Part shown: one piece after another, positions 1 to 7,018 of the stretch | Numbering within the stretch: position 1 is the first letter of the stretch | How the letters are laid out: each line of letters starts with the position of its first letter | Assembly (NCBI GenBank): GCA_910585795.1 | Contig: CAJUFV010000204.1 | Span: 1 to 9,718 of the forward strand | Origin: an uncultured Clostridia bacterium | GTDB lineage: Bacteria; Bacillota; Clostridia; UBA1381 | Reading direction: 5' to 3' | Length of the DNA stretch: 9,718 nt | The notes under the pieces: model-generated | Seen by the model: the letters and a program-made list of their open reading frames with translations, nothing else | Database searches by the model: none | Told to the model about the DNA's origin: nothing | Made by a program: the position numbers and the translations under genes

Positions 1-21
1 AAAATGAATTGAGGAATATTT

Positions 22-1056
22 ATGTTTGTCACAGTTTCACGTAAATCATTGATTTTAATGTTAGGTATAGCCATTCTGGTGCCGGTTATGATTGCTTTTT
101 TATATATATCATATTCTGTTACAGACGCTAGTAATAGCGCTCAGACAGAACAGGATTTTATAAAATGGGTAGATTTTAATGTGTCATATGAAGCGCTTTG
201 CGATACTATGGATGCCGATATTGCTTCTTATGGCACAGATAGTCACTGCACATGGATTAATATGCTTGCTTATCTTGCCACTCAAAACGGCAACAATTTT
301 TCTGGCTATAAAAAAAAGGATTTGGATGCGCTGATTCAGCAGCTTGAAAACGGTGAGAGTATAGAAAATTTAACTCAAAATATGAAGTATTATCCATATT
401 ATCAGGAGGCATTTTCAGCGGTTTTAAGTGAGTATATCGGTGAGTATTATGTGCAGAACTGCGATGAGGACCCTGATGAGCCGTCTTGGGAAAGACGGTA
501 TGGGTTAAAGGCATTTTGTCCTATAGGAGGGGATTTTTCGTTTGAGCATTATAAAGATTTTGGAAATTCGCGAACCTATGGATATAGCCGCCGTCATACG
601 GGTCACGACCTTTTCGGAAGTATAGGAACACCTGTGACGGCTATAGAGAGCGGAATTGTGGAATGCGCCGGCTGGAATCAGTACGGCGGCTGGCGTATAG
701 GTATAAGGAGCTTTGATAAAAAACGTTATTATTATTACGCGCATCTCAGAAAGGACCATCCGTATACTCCTGTTATTGAAGAGGGGGCAACTGTGAAAGC
801 GGGAGATGTTATCGGATATTTGGGTATGACAGGATATAGCACAAAGGAAAATGTAAATAATATTAATGTGCCTCATCTTCATATGGGTATACAGCTTATT
901 TTCGATGAATCACAAAAGGATGGAAATTCAGAGATATGGATTGACAGCTATAATATTGTGAGGCTGCTTCAGAAAAATAGATGCGAGGTATACAAAAATG
1001 AGGAAAAGGGCGAATATGTGAGAAGGTATGACTTTTACGAGGAATCATTAAAATAA
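22..1056 (+). CDS. Membrane-anchored M23 (LytM-type) metallopeptidase
   Basis: Predicted zinc peptidase that cuts peptidoglycan cross-links or stem peptides at the outer face of the membrane. Residues about 9-32 form one hydrophobic segment after a short basic N-terminus, so the protein is probably anchored rather than released; no lipobox is visible. Residues about 45-165 are a helical, aromatic-rich region. The M23 domain covers about 165-300 and has the full catalytic set: H192 and D196 (HxxxD), H241 in YYYAHLR, and H285/H287 (HxH in PHLHMG). By family knowledge H192, D196 and H287 bind zinc while H241 and H285 are catalytic, so it should be active, unlike degenerate LytM factors such as EnvC. 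The ATG has GAGG at 11-14, 7 nt upstream. The promoter lies outside the window. The substrate bond and any link to sporulation or division cannot be told from sequence. Confidence 0.93.
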   Translation: MFVTVSRKSLILMLGIAILVPVMIAFLYISYSVTDASNSAQTEQDFIKWVDFNVSYEALCDTMDADIASYGTDSHCTWINMLAYLATQNGNNFSGYKKKDLDALIQQLENGESIENLTQNMKYYPYYQEAFSAVLSEYIGEYYVQNCDEDPDEPSWERRYGLKAFCPIGGDFSFEHYKDFGNSRTYGYSRRHTGHDLFGSIGTPVTAIESGIVECAGWNQYGGWRIGIRSFDKKRYYYYAHLRKDHPYTPVIEEGATVKAGDVIGYLGMTGYSTKENVNNINVPHLHMGIQLIFDESQKDGNSEIWIDSYNIVRLLQKNRCEVYKNEEKGEYVRRYDFYEESLK

Positions 1057-1067
1057 ATATAAAAAGC

Positions 1068-1095
1068 TGGTGGTTTATTATAAAATAAACCACCA
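1068..1095 (-). terminator. Rho-independent terminator overlapping the end of the minus-strand gene
   Basis: A perfect 12-bp stem (1068-1079 with 1084-1095) closes on a 4-nt loop. On the minus strand it is followed by a T-rich run (AGCTTTTTATATTT), as expected for intrinsic termination of the gene ending at 1078. The plus-strand exit has no T-run, so it probably does not terminate the M23 gene efficiently. The minus-strand gene's last codons (W-W-F-I) form the upstream arm and its TAA overlaps the loop. Confidence 0.82.
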
Positions 1096-1665
1096 TACAA
1101 CGCAGGCGGCTATAGTTCCCGCCATGCATATAATTATATCATTCATAGTGTCCACCAAACCTGCCGGCTGTACAGCGTTTGGCGATAAATGATTATTACT
1201 TTGCGAGTGTTTCTGCCATCTTTGATGGTCGGTACGCGAAACAGCGTCTACAGCATATTCGGCAATTTCCCAAATAACATGGAGAGTGGTAGAAAATGTC
1301 AGACAGAAAAATAAAATTCCTGTATTGCTTGTAATGCCTGTTTTTTCAGCGAGAGGGATACCGAAGCTTACAAACATGACGCCGCATAAAAAATGAAGCA
1401 TACGGTCCCACCAGCTGTATTTGTCATAAAATTTTAATTCGCTTCCCAAATAAAGCGACATGACGATAATGGTAAAATATAATATGTTTCCTGCAATATC
1501 AGCACGGAGAGCAAATAATTTGTTTAATAAAGCCGGAACAAAGGTTAGAATAAATACGATAATAGAGGCTTTAAGTTTTTTGAAATCGTGTCTGAAAATA
1601 TAGTACAGACTTAATATTATAAATATAGCTCTTATAGCGTTTGCGTATATAGTTATAAATGTCAT
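1078..1665 (-). CDS. YjdF/DUF2238-like multi-pass membrane protein
   Basis: 195-residue integral membrane protein with about six hydrophobic segments (about 3-24, 32-50, 57-75, 88-104, 115-134, 174-194). Its polar motifs sit at membrane boundaries and fit the YjdF/DUF2238 group as I remember it: Y80-D81 then W85-W86-D87 and H91-F92, WEIAEY at 132-137, and DTMND at 172-176. The conserved Asp, Glu and His in such positions suggest a functional or metal/substrate site, but the family has no established biochemical role and I assign none. The start ATG follows GAAGGA (1674-1679) at 8 nt. It lies 115 nt downstream of the phosphofructokinase gene on the same strand with no terminator between, so read-through is possible; a weak TTGAAA (1749-1754) could also start transcription locally. 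Confidence 0.75.
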   Translation of the reverse strand: MTFITIYANAIRAIFIILSLYYIFRHDFKKLKASIIVFILTFVPALLNKLFALRADIAGNILYFTIIVMSLYLGSELKFYDKYSWWDRMLHFLCGVMFVSFGIPLAEKTGITSNTGILFFCLTFSTTLHVIWEIAEYAVDAVSRTDHQRWQKHSQSNNHLSPNAVQPAGLVDTMNDIIICMAGTIAACVVWWFIL

Positions 1666-1780
1666 ACATGTTATCCTTCAATCATATTAGTATTTAAGTA
1701 GTTTTAGCAATATGAGTGATAAATATACAGTATGACGCAATGCGTTTTTTTCAAAGTGTTAATGTGTCAGAGAGATATGC

Positions 1781-3013
1781 TTATGGGCGATTATATAAAT
1801 GACTTGGCAGGCCGTCTACCATTATGGGAGATAGTTCAGCCTGAATAAGAGGACGGGCATATGCGTGAAATTCAGGTGATACATATGTACCGTTTTCTGT
1901 TATCCATTCCAGAGGTACTTTTTTTTCTATATTAGCTATTTTGTTAATATCAAAAGGCTCTGTTGTGCATTGATAGGGATTGTTTGTTATTCTGTTGAAA
2001 ATAATCATTTTGCCTGTCTCGCCTCTGAAGGAGGCTTCAACGGCATGACCGCCCGCAACGAATGCCTCGGTTATATCTACTCTGGAAACCATGTGAGAGC
2101 TGCATCTTTGCAGAATGTTTAACTCTATTGCTTTGGATTTGCAGCCAAATTCCCGCGTAACTAGTGTAGAAAGAAATTGAGCGGTGCCTCCAAGGGTAGC
2201 GTGTCCAAAGCAATCCTTTGCTTGAGTTTGTTTGGAAATAAGCTCACAGACATATTTTCCGTTCTTTAATTTAATTCCTTCTGAGACAGCTATAATTATA
2301 GACTGCTTTTCTTTCCGCAATTCAGAAATTCTGGTTAAAAAGTCATCAGTATCAAATGTTTTCTCAGGAAGATATATTAAGTCAGGGCCGCCGCAATCCT
2401 CTCCCTTGCTGAGTACTGAGGCGGCTGTAAGCCATCCCGCATTTCGTCCCATGATTTCTACAATATGAATATTTTCTCTGTCATAAACGGTTGCATCTTG
2501 TATAATTTCTTTCATAACCGTTCCTATGAATTTTGCCGCGCTTCCATAGCCGGGCGTATGGTCGGTTTCCGCAAGGTCATTGTCAATGGTTTTCGGTACG
2601 CCCATAAAACAAATTTGGCTGCCGGATATTTTTCCATAATAAGAGAGCTTCTGTATAGTGTCCATTGAATCATTGCCGCCTATATAGAAGAAATGTTTTA
2701 TTTCAAGTTCATCCAGCATTTTAAATATTTTTATATATATTTCTTCATTGTCTGTGACATCGGGAAGCTTGAAACGGCAAGAACCAAGATATGATGATGG
2801 TGTTCTTTTAAGAAGCTCGATATGTAAATCTGTTTGTATATGCTCAGACAAGTCTACATATTTTTTGTCAAGAAATCCCTGAATTCCATTTACCATACCG
2901 TAAATTTTATTTGCGCCTCTGTCGCGCGCGGTTTTAAAAACTCCGGCAAGACTTGAATTTATAACCGAGGTGGGACCGCCTGACTGCCCTACAATAACGT
3001 TTCCGTGCTTCAT
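1781..3013 (-). CDS. pfp: 6-phosphofructokinase, probably pyrophosphate-dependent
   Basis: Phosphofructokinase-family enzyme (410 aa) converting fructose 6-phosphate to fructose 1,6-bisphosphate in cytosolic glycolysis. It has the N-terminal phosphate loop SGGPT (11-15), GGNDS (112-116), PKTIDND (140-146, catalytic Asp144), TPGYGSAAK (153-161) and MGRNAGW (188-194). Asp115 and Lys141 occupy the positions that are Gly104 and Gly124 in E. coli ATP-PFK; Asp/Lys there is the established mark of PPi-using enzymes, making the reaction reversible. Asn114 replaces the usual metal-binding Asp103, an oddity that may be normal in this clade. At 410 aa it is longer than the roughly 320-aa bacterial ATP enzymes. 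I chose the ATG at 3011-3013 because AAAGGA lies 9 nt upstream; an ATG 18 nt further upstream has a poor ribosome site. Confidence 0.92.
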   Translation of the reverse strand: MKHGNVIVGQSGGPTSVINSSLAGVFKTARDRGANKIYGMVNGIQGFLDKKYVDLSEHIQTDLHIELLKRTPSSYLGSCRFKLPDVTDNEEIYIKIFKMLDELEIKHFFYIGGNDSMDTIQKLSYYGKISGSQICFMGVPKTIDNDLAETDHTPGYGSAAKFIGTVMKEIIQDATVYDRENIHIVEIMGRNAGWLTAASVLSKGEDCGGPDLIYLPEKTFDTDDFLTRISELRKEKQSIIIAVSEGIKLKNGKYVCELISKQTQAKDCFGHATLGGTAQFLSTLVTREFGCKSKAIELNILQRCSSHMVSRVDITEAFVAGGHAVEASFRGETGKMIIFNRITNNPYQCTTEPFDINKIANIEKKVPLEWITENGTYVSPEFHAYARPLIQAELSPIMVDGLPSHLYNRP

Positions 3014-3022
3014 TTTGTATTT

Positions 3023-3028
3023 TCCTTT
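3023..3028 (-). promoter_or_regulatory. Ribosome binding site selecting the pfp start
   Basis: AAAGGA on the minus strand lies 9 nt before the ATG at 3013. It overlaps the codons that would follow the upstream ATG at 3031, which argues for the shorter protein. Confidence 0.7.
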
Positions 3029-3085
3029 CATTTTCAGATGTTTATTATAAAGATAAAATTTTTGTTATGCCTGTACGAAAGCACA

Positions 3086-3138
3086 TTTAGAGATATTCTA
3101 TCATAAAAAATCTAAAAATGCAAACATATATCTCTAAA
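3086..3138. repeat. 11-bp inverted repeat bracketing the pfp promoter
   Basis: TTTAGAGATAT at 3086-3096 is matched exactly by its reverse complement ATATCTCTAAA at 3128-3138. The inner arm overlaps the -10 box and start region; the outer arm is just upstream of the -35 box. The arm centres are 42 bp apart, about four helical turns, so both arms face the same side of the DNA. This looks like a two-site operator, but no regulator is identified. Confidence 0.5.
3095..3123 (-). promoter_or_regulatory. Sigma-A promoter of pfp
   Basis: Minus strand: -35 TTGCAT (3118-3123), 17-bp spacer, -10 TAGAAT (3095-3100) preceded by TGA, giving an extended -10. The start site would be near 3088, leaving a leader of about 75 nt before the chosen ATG. 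Confidence 0.8.
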
Positions 3139-3970
3139 ATGCAATTTTAAATATGGACATACTGAGGAAACAGCAGTGTATTTTTGTAATTTGACAGCGC
3201 TTGTAAAGTACAAAACAAGAACAGATTACGGAATAGAAGAATGTAATCGTTATTGACGATTATACTACCGCGTATTGTACGTATAAAGGTATATATGTTT
3301 ACGCAGACAGAAAAGTGTTTATAAAAAGCGGAACGGTTTTTGATAAGGACAGTTTGTACTTAAGAGACTTATATATTGAATTCACCGCTCTGGCTGACGG
3401 AGTTTTGGAATTTCAGGTGTGGCAATAAGCTAGTATGAAGGGAATACATATAAAGTCTATGATAATAGTATAAGTATTGAGGCGAAAGGTGAAACTACTT
3501 ATAATTTTGGGTACAGGAAAAGTGAAACTTATATTGGTTCACTGCGGTTCATGCCTTCAGAATCAGGCGAAAAGAAGCCTGATGTAATATATGCGCCACA
3601 GGCGGAAGATGAGAAAGAATATGCGCCGCCGTTTACCGTATGGACATTTGACAGTATGCCGCTTGATATAGAGAATAATATACCTGTTCAGAAGGAAACG
3701 CTGTATGGAAGTATGGAGGGATTCAATTTCCGGCAGGGGACACAAAAGCAGGCATATTAATTGTTAATATAGAAAATCCGACAAAAAATAATATTACAGT
3801 TAATTTTGACGTGATAGGTCATTTCAAACTGCTTGGTCAGCGGTGTTTTAATTATACTATGAGCAATAGCGAGGGAACAGTTTCAGATTTATCTTTATAA
3901 CGATAATTATGATACAGTAAAGGGAATTGTTGCCTGCGGTGAAATTATCGCAGATTATACTAATGTCTAG
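3116..3970 (+). pseudogene. Decayed gene, probably for a beta-rich extracellular protein
   Basis: No intact gene fits here. The plus strand carries a chain of coding-like segments in changing frames: 3116-3253 (stop TGA 3254), 3237-3425 (TAA 3426), 3434-3757 (TAA 3758), 3733-3897 (TAA 3898), then about 3890-3967 (TAG 3968). Each new segment starts close to where the previous one stops, as expected from accumulated indels in one gene. The translated pieces alternate hydrophobic, aromatic and Thr/Ser-rich stretches, suggesting beta-sandwich modules such as those of surface or carbohydrate-binding proteins (inference). Examples are IKSGTVFDKDSLYLRD in the second segment and YNFGYRKSETYIGSLRF in the third. 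I do not recognise the parent family. The flanking genes are intact, so sequencing error is less likely than decay, but is not excluded. Confidence 0.6.
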
Positions 3971-4252
3971 ACAGAAACTTGGTCCGGAAGACATTGTAAT
4001 GATTATAACATCGCATTATATGAAGCTTATCAGTGAAGAAAAATGAGTCTGATATTGTAGGATATATTGATAACGGCAGAAGTTAATAAGGCGAGGGATT
4101 TGGCTGGAGGCGTCGGCGCCGCGGCAGAAAGAGCAGAGAAGCTTCTGAAATGGTATCAGAATGGTTCAAACAATTATACCGCCGAGCGTTCAAATTTGAT
4201 TTTGCCGGAGCTTACAAAACAGGTGGCAGATATTATAAAACCAGTTCAATAG
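3963..4252 (+). pseudogene. Second decayed coding remnant
   Basis: Coding-like pieces continue: 3963-4043 (contains LGPEDIVMIITSHYMKLIS, stop TGA 4044), about 4039-4083 (KNESDIVGYID), and 4061-4249 ending in TAG 4250. The last piece contains a helical, Ala-rich stretch, AGGVGAAAERAEKLLKWY, and ends LTKQVADIIKPVQ. The helical character differs from the beta-rich segments upstream, so this may be the C-terminal part of the same lost protein or a separate small gene. A TTG at 4067 could open a 61-residue reading frame, but no ribosome site precedes it and the frame also looks like a tail fragment. Function unknown. Confidence 0.5.
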
Positions 4253-4361
4253 ACAGACGCATTAACAGACTTATAAAATATAAAATATCAATGCAGCCTT
4301 TAAAACATCAATTAAAATCCGTATGACTGAGCATAATAAATGTAATTATGTTTAGCGGTAT

Positions 4362-4366
4362 GGAGG
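4362..4366 (+). promoter_or_regulatory. Ribosome binding site selecting the oxidoreductase start
   Basis: GGAGG lies 5 nt before the ATG at 4372. An in-frame ATG at 4348 has no comparable site, and using it would place GGAGG inside the coding region. Confidence 0.8.
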
Positions 4367-4371
4367 ATAGA

Positions 4372-5691
4372 ATGAAGAAATCAGTATGGACGGAGAATAC
4401 GGAGATACCTAAGTTTGAAAGCTTACATGGAGACAACAGAACGGATGTTCTAATTATAGGAGGGGGTTTGTGCGGTATATTGTGTGCGTATCGTCTACAG
4501 CAGGCTGGAATAGACTATATTTTAGCTGAGGGTGACAGAATAGCAAAGGGAATTACTAAGAATACGACAGCTAAAATAACATTTCTGCACGGATTGATAT
4601 ATTCAGAGCTAATTAAAAGGGTGGGAAAAGAAAAGGCGTTAATGTATCTAAACGCTAACGTGACAGCATTGGAGCAATATGAAAAGCTGTGTCATAGTAT
4701 TGATTGTGATTTTGAGAAAAAAAGCGCGTATACCTATTCTATAGATAAAAGACAAAAAATAGAAGACGAGGTTTGCGCGTTGTGCAGCTTAGGGATAGAT
4801 GCTGAATTTACTGATACTTTAGAGCTTCCGTTTAAAACAGTGGGGGCTGTAAAGGCTGATAATCAGGCACAGTTTAATACCTTGAAATTTGTTTCGGAAA
4901 TTTCAAAGGGATTAAATATATATGAAAAAACATTTATACGTGATATAACGCCTCATACGGCTGTTTTTAATAATGGGACAATAACAGCAAACAAAATTAT
5001 TATAGCAACGCATTTTCCGTTTATTAACAAGCATGGGAGCTATTTTTTGAAGCTGTATCAGCACCGTTCATATGTGGCGGCATTTGAAAATACACAGGAA
5101 CTAAATGGAATGTATGTTGATGAGTCTGAGAAAGGAATGTCGTTTCGTTCATATAAAAATTTACTGTTTATAGGCGGCGGCGGACATCGAACAGGGAAAA
5201 AGGGCGGGAGCTGGAATGAACTTTATGCTTTTGCAAAGAGATACTATCCTAATGCAAAGGAACAATATTCGTGGGCAGCGCAGGACTGTATGAGTCTTGA
5301 TAAGATTCCGTATATAGGCTGTTATTCAAAAATGACACCAGATATGTATGTCGCGTCAGGATTTAATAAATGGGGTATGACCTCTTCTATGGCGGCAGCC
5401 ATTATACTTACGGATATGGTATGCGGAAAAGAAAATGAATTTGCAGATGTGTTTTCTCCTCGGAGGAGTATTCTGAAGCCTCAGCTTGCGGTAAACGGTT
5501 TTGAAGCTGCAATGAATTTGTTGACTCCGACTGTAAGAAGATGTCCGCATCTTGGCTGTGCGCTGAAATGGAATAGAGCAGAGCATACATGGGACTGTCC
5601 GTGTCACGGTTCGCGTTTTGAAACAAACGGAAAGCTTATAGATAATCCTGCTACAGGAAACGCGAAGATTAAAAATAGGAGATTTGAGTAA
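4372..5691 (+). CDS. FAD-dependent oxidoreductase with C-terminal Rieske [2Fe-2S] domain
   Basis: Fusion of a DAO-family FAD oxidoreductase with a Rieske iron-sulfur domain, the same layout as Bacillus YhfW-type proteins. Residues about 25-53 form the FAD-binding Rossmann start: hydrophobic strand, GGGLCG (30-35), and Glu53 at the end of the second strand to bind ribose. The Rieske domain occupies about 385-430 with C391-x-H393, 15 residues, then C409-x-x-H412, the four cluster ligands. C396 and C411 sit where bc1/b6f-type Rieske proteins have their disulfide pair. The flavin would oxidise an amine or similar substrate and pass electrons to the cluster, but substrate and acceptor are unknown. 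At 439 aa it is shorter than YhfW (about 500) yet appears complete. No membrane segment or export signal is seen, so it is probably cytosolic. It stands alone; no clear promoter or terminator was found. Confidence 0.88.
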   Translation: MKKSVWTENTEIPKFESLHGDNRTDVLIIGGGLCGILCAYRLQQAGIDYILAEGDRIAKGITKNTTAKITFLHGLIYSELIKRVGKEKALMYLNANVTALEQYEKLCHSIDCDFEKKSAYTYSIDKRQKIEDEVCALCSLGIDAEFTDTLELPFKTVGAVKADNQAQFNTLKFVSEISKGLNIYEKTFIRDITPHTAVFNNGTITANKIIIATHFPFINKHGSYFLKLYQHRSYVAAFENTQELNGMYVDESEKGMSFRSYKNLLFIGGGGHRTGKKGGSWNELYAFAKRYYPNAKEQYSWAAQDCMSLDKIPYIGCYSKMTPDMYVASGFNKWGMTSSMAAAIILTDMVCGKENEFADVFSPRRSILKPQLAVNGFEAAMNLLTPTVRRCPHLGCALKWNRAEHTWDCPCHGSRFETNGKLIDNPATGNAKIKNRRFE

Positions 5692-5729
5692 AAAGTCAGT
5701 ACAAAATATAAGTAATATAACAAAAGATA

Positions 5730-5758
5730 TTGCAATTTTTGAAAAAATCTGATAGAAT
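5730..5758 (+). promoter_or_regulatory. Sigma-A promoter of ddh
   Basis: -35 TTGCAA (5730-5735), 17-bp spacer, -10 TAGAAT (5753-5758) preceded by TGA. It is nearly identical in design to the pfp promoter. The predicted start is near 5765, about 45 nt before the ATG. Confidence 0.8.
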
Positions 5759-5759
5759 A

Positions 5760-5773
5760 TTAGCAAATGCTAA
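5760..5773. promoter_or_regulatory. Operator-like palindrome at the ddh start site
   Basis: Perfect 6-bp arms TTAGCA and TGCTAA separated by AA, starting 2 bp after the -10 box and spanning the predicted start site. That is a typical repressor position; the binding protein is unknown. Confidence 0.45.
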
Positions 5774-5797
5774 CCAGCTTTTGAAATTTATATAAAC

Positions 5798-5801
5798 GGA
5801 G
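5798..5801 (+). promoter_or_regulatory. Ribosome binding site selecting the ddh start
   Basis: GGAG lies 8 nt before the ATG at 5810. It overlaps an in-frame GTG at 5801 that would add three residues, so the ATG is preferred. Confidence 0.75.
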
Positions 5802-5809
5802 TGATAAGG

Positions 5810-6796
5810 ATGTCAATAAGAATTGGAATTTTAGGATACGGTAATCTTGGAAGGGGCGTTGAATGTGCGATTAAGCAAAATAATGATATTTCTTTAGCCG
5901 CAGTTTTTACGCGCCGTGACCCGTCTGAGGTGGAAATTCTTACGGAAGGCGTAAAAGTGTATTCGGTAAATGATATTGAAGCGCATAAAAATGAAATAGA
6001 CGTTATGATTTTATGCGGCGGAAGCGCCACGGATTTACCTGAACAGACGCCTGAATATGTGAAGTATTTTAATGTAATTGACAGTTTTGACACACACGCA
6101 AAAATTCCGGAGCATTTTATGGCTGTTGACGCGGAGGCAAAGGCTAATGGTCATGTGGGGATTATTTCAGTAGGATGGGACCCCGGTATGTTTTCACTGA
6201 ACAGACTGTATGCAAATGCTATTCTGACAGATGGCAATGACTATACATTTTGGGGAAGAGGAGTAAGTCAGGGACATTCTGACGCTGTAAGACGAATTGA
6301 CGGAGTGAAGGACGCAAGACAGTATACTGTACCGGTAGAAAAAGCGCTTGAATCAGTAAGAAACGGCGAAAATCCGGAGCTGTCAACTCGTGAAAAGCAT
6401 ATGCGCGAGTGTTATGTTGTCGCGGAGGAAGGCGCGGATTTAAAGCGTATTGAGAATGAAATTAAAACAATGCCGAATTATTTTGCGGATTATGATACTA
6501 CTGTTCATTTTATCTCTGAAGATGAACTGCTGGCAAACCACGCCGGTATTCCTCACGGAGGCTCGGTTATAAGAACAGGACGAACAGGATGGAACGGTGA
6601 GCATAAGCATGTTATTGAATACAGTCTGAAGCTTGATTCCAACCCTGAATTTACATCATCTGTGCTTATAGCTTATGCAAGAGCGGCATACCAAATGAAT
6701 AAAGAGGGACAGACGGGCTGTAAGACAGTGTTTGATGTTGCTCCGGCATATTTGTGCTCACAGAGCGGGGAAGAGCTTAGAAAGAATTTATTGTAA
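5810..6796 (+). CDS. ddh: meso-Diaminopimelate D-dehydrogenase
   Basis: NADPH-dependent enzyme interconverting tetrahydrodipicolinate plus ammonia and meso-diaminopimelate in one step, feeding peptidoglycan and lysine synthesis and bypassing the succinylase/acetylase branches. The 328 residues match the usual 320-328. The N-terminal Rossmann domain has GYGNLG (9-14), with R35-R36 placed to hold the NADPH 2'-phosphate. Family signature blocks follow in order: SFDTH (92-96), VGWDPGMFS (121-129), and FWGRGVSQGHSDAVRRIDG (147-165), which form the active-site and dimer region. Nothing is missing or truncated. It is a single-gene unit with its own promoter and a strong terminator 15 nt downstream. 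The palindrome over its start site suggests control by a repressor, unusual for a gene of this kind. Confidence 0.97.
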   Translation: MSIRIGILGYGNLGRGVECAIKQNNDISLAAVFTRRDPSEVEILTEGVKVYSVNDIEAHKNEIDVMILCGGSATDLPEQTPEYVKYFNVIDSFDTHAKIPEHFMAVDAEAKANGHVGIISVGWDPGMFSLNRLYANAILTDGNDYTFWGRGVSQGHSDAVRRIDGVKDARQYTVPVEKALESVRNGENPELSTREKHMRECYVVAEEGADLKRIENEIKTMPNYFADYDTTVHFISEDELLANHAGIPHGGSVIRTGRTGWNGEHKHVIEYSLKLDSNPEFTSSVLIAYARAAYQMNKEGQTGCKTVFDVAPAYLCSQSGEELRKNLL

Positions 6797-6810
6797 TATA
6801 TAGATATATT

Positions 6811-6833
6811 GAGCAGCCTTTGGGCTGCTTTTT
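6811..6833 (+). terminator. Rho-independent terminator after ddh
   Basis: Stem AGCAGCC (6812-6818) with GGCTGCT (6823-6829), 4-nt loop TTTG, followed directly by a run of Ts (6829-6833). GC-rich stem in an AT-rich setting, so a strong call. Confidence 0.93.
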
Positions 6834-6863
6834 ATATAAAAACAGATTTTTCCAAAAAAGGTA

Positions 6864-6892
6864 TTGCAAAATATGCTATTATATTATATAAT
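6864..6892 (+). promoter_or_regulatory. Sigma-A promoter of the folT leader
   Basis: -35 TTGCAA (6864-6869), 17-bp spacer, consensus -10 TATAAT (6887-6892). Transcription would start near 6899, about 13 nt before the riboswitch aptamer. Confidence 0.85.
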
Positions 6893-6911
6893 TATAAATA
6901 CAATCAGACTA

Positions 6912-7008
6912 CAGAGTAGGTTTGCGCGCGTAAAGTGCCGGGTGAACGGGGAGTTGTCATTCGGACGAAAAGCATTAACGCTTGCGGTGCGCCGACCGCA
7001 TCCCGCTG
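6912..7008 (+). ncRNA. Tetrahydrofolate (THF) riboswitch aptamer
   Basis: Matches the THF (folT) riboswitch consensus: GAGTAG near the 5' end, TAAAGTGCCGGGTGAACGGG (6931-6950), then TTGTCA, CGGACGAAAA (6962-6971), and GCGGTG ... GCATCCCGCT near the 3' end. Structure that I can pair by eye: short P1 CAG/CTG (6912-6914 with 7006-7008); P2 6919-6927 with 6989-6997, eight of nine pairs with one G-U; P3 around 6935-6940 with 6962-6966; and a pseudoknot GGGA (6949-6952) with TCCC (7001-7004). It precedes a folate transporter gene, the expected context. Reduced folate binding is expected to lower folT expression. P1 is unusually short as drawn. Confidence 0.93.
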
Positions 7009-7018
7009 AAAAAATAGT

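Noticed and set aside
1735..1751. ACGCAATGCGT followed by Ts as a plus-strand terminator
   Set aside because: The arms leave too small a loop for a stable hairpin and no plus-strand gene leads into it.
1771..1778. AGAGATAT just after the pfp stop as a third copy of the pfp promoter repeat
   Set aside because: Only 8 of 11 bases match and the same octamer also occurs inside the M23 gene (930-937), so chance in AT-rich DNA is likely.
3014..3031. Longer pfp start adding M-K-G-K-Y-K
   Set aside because: The upstream ATG lacks a good ribosome site, while AAAGGA fits the ATG at 3013; the family's N-terminus also begins just before the GQSGGPT loop.
3191..3196. Perfect TTGACA as a possible plus-strand promoter
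   Set aside because: No -10 box at a suitable distance, and it lies inside a coding-like segment of the decayed gene.
3551..3760. 69-residue reading frame as a small gene
   Set aside because: No ribosome site; the same frame is open from 3434, and coding character continues past its stop in another frame, so it is a fragment.
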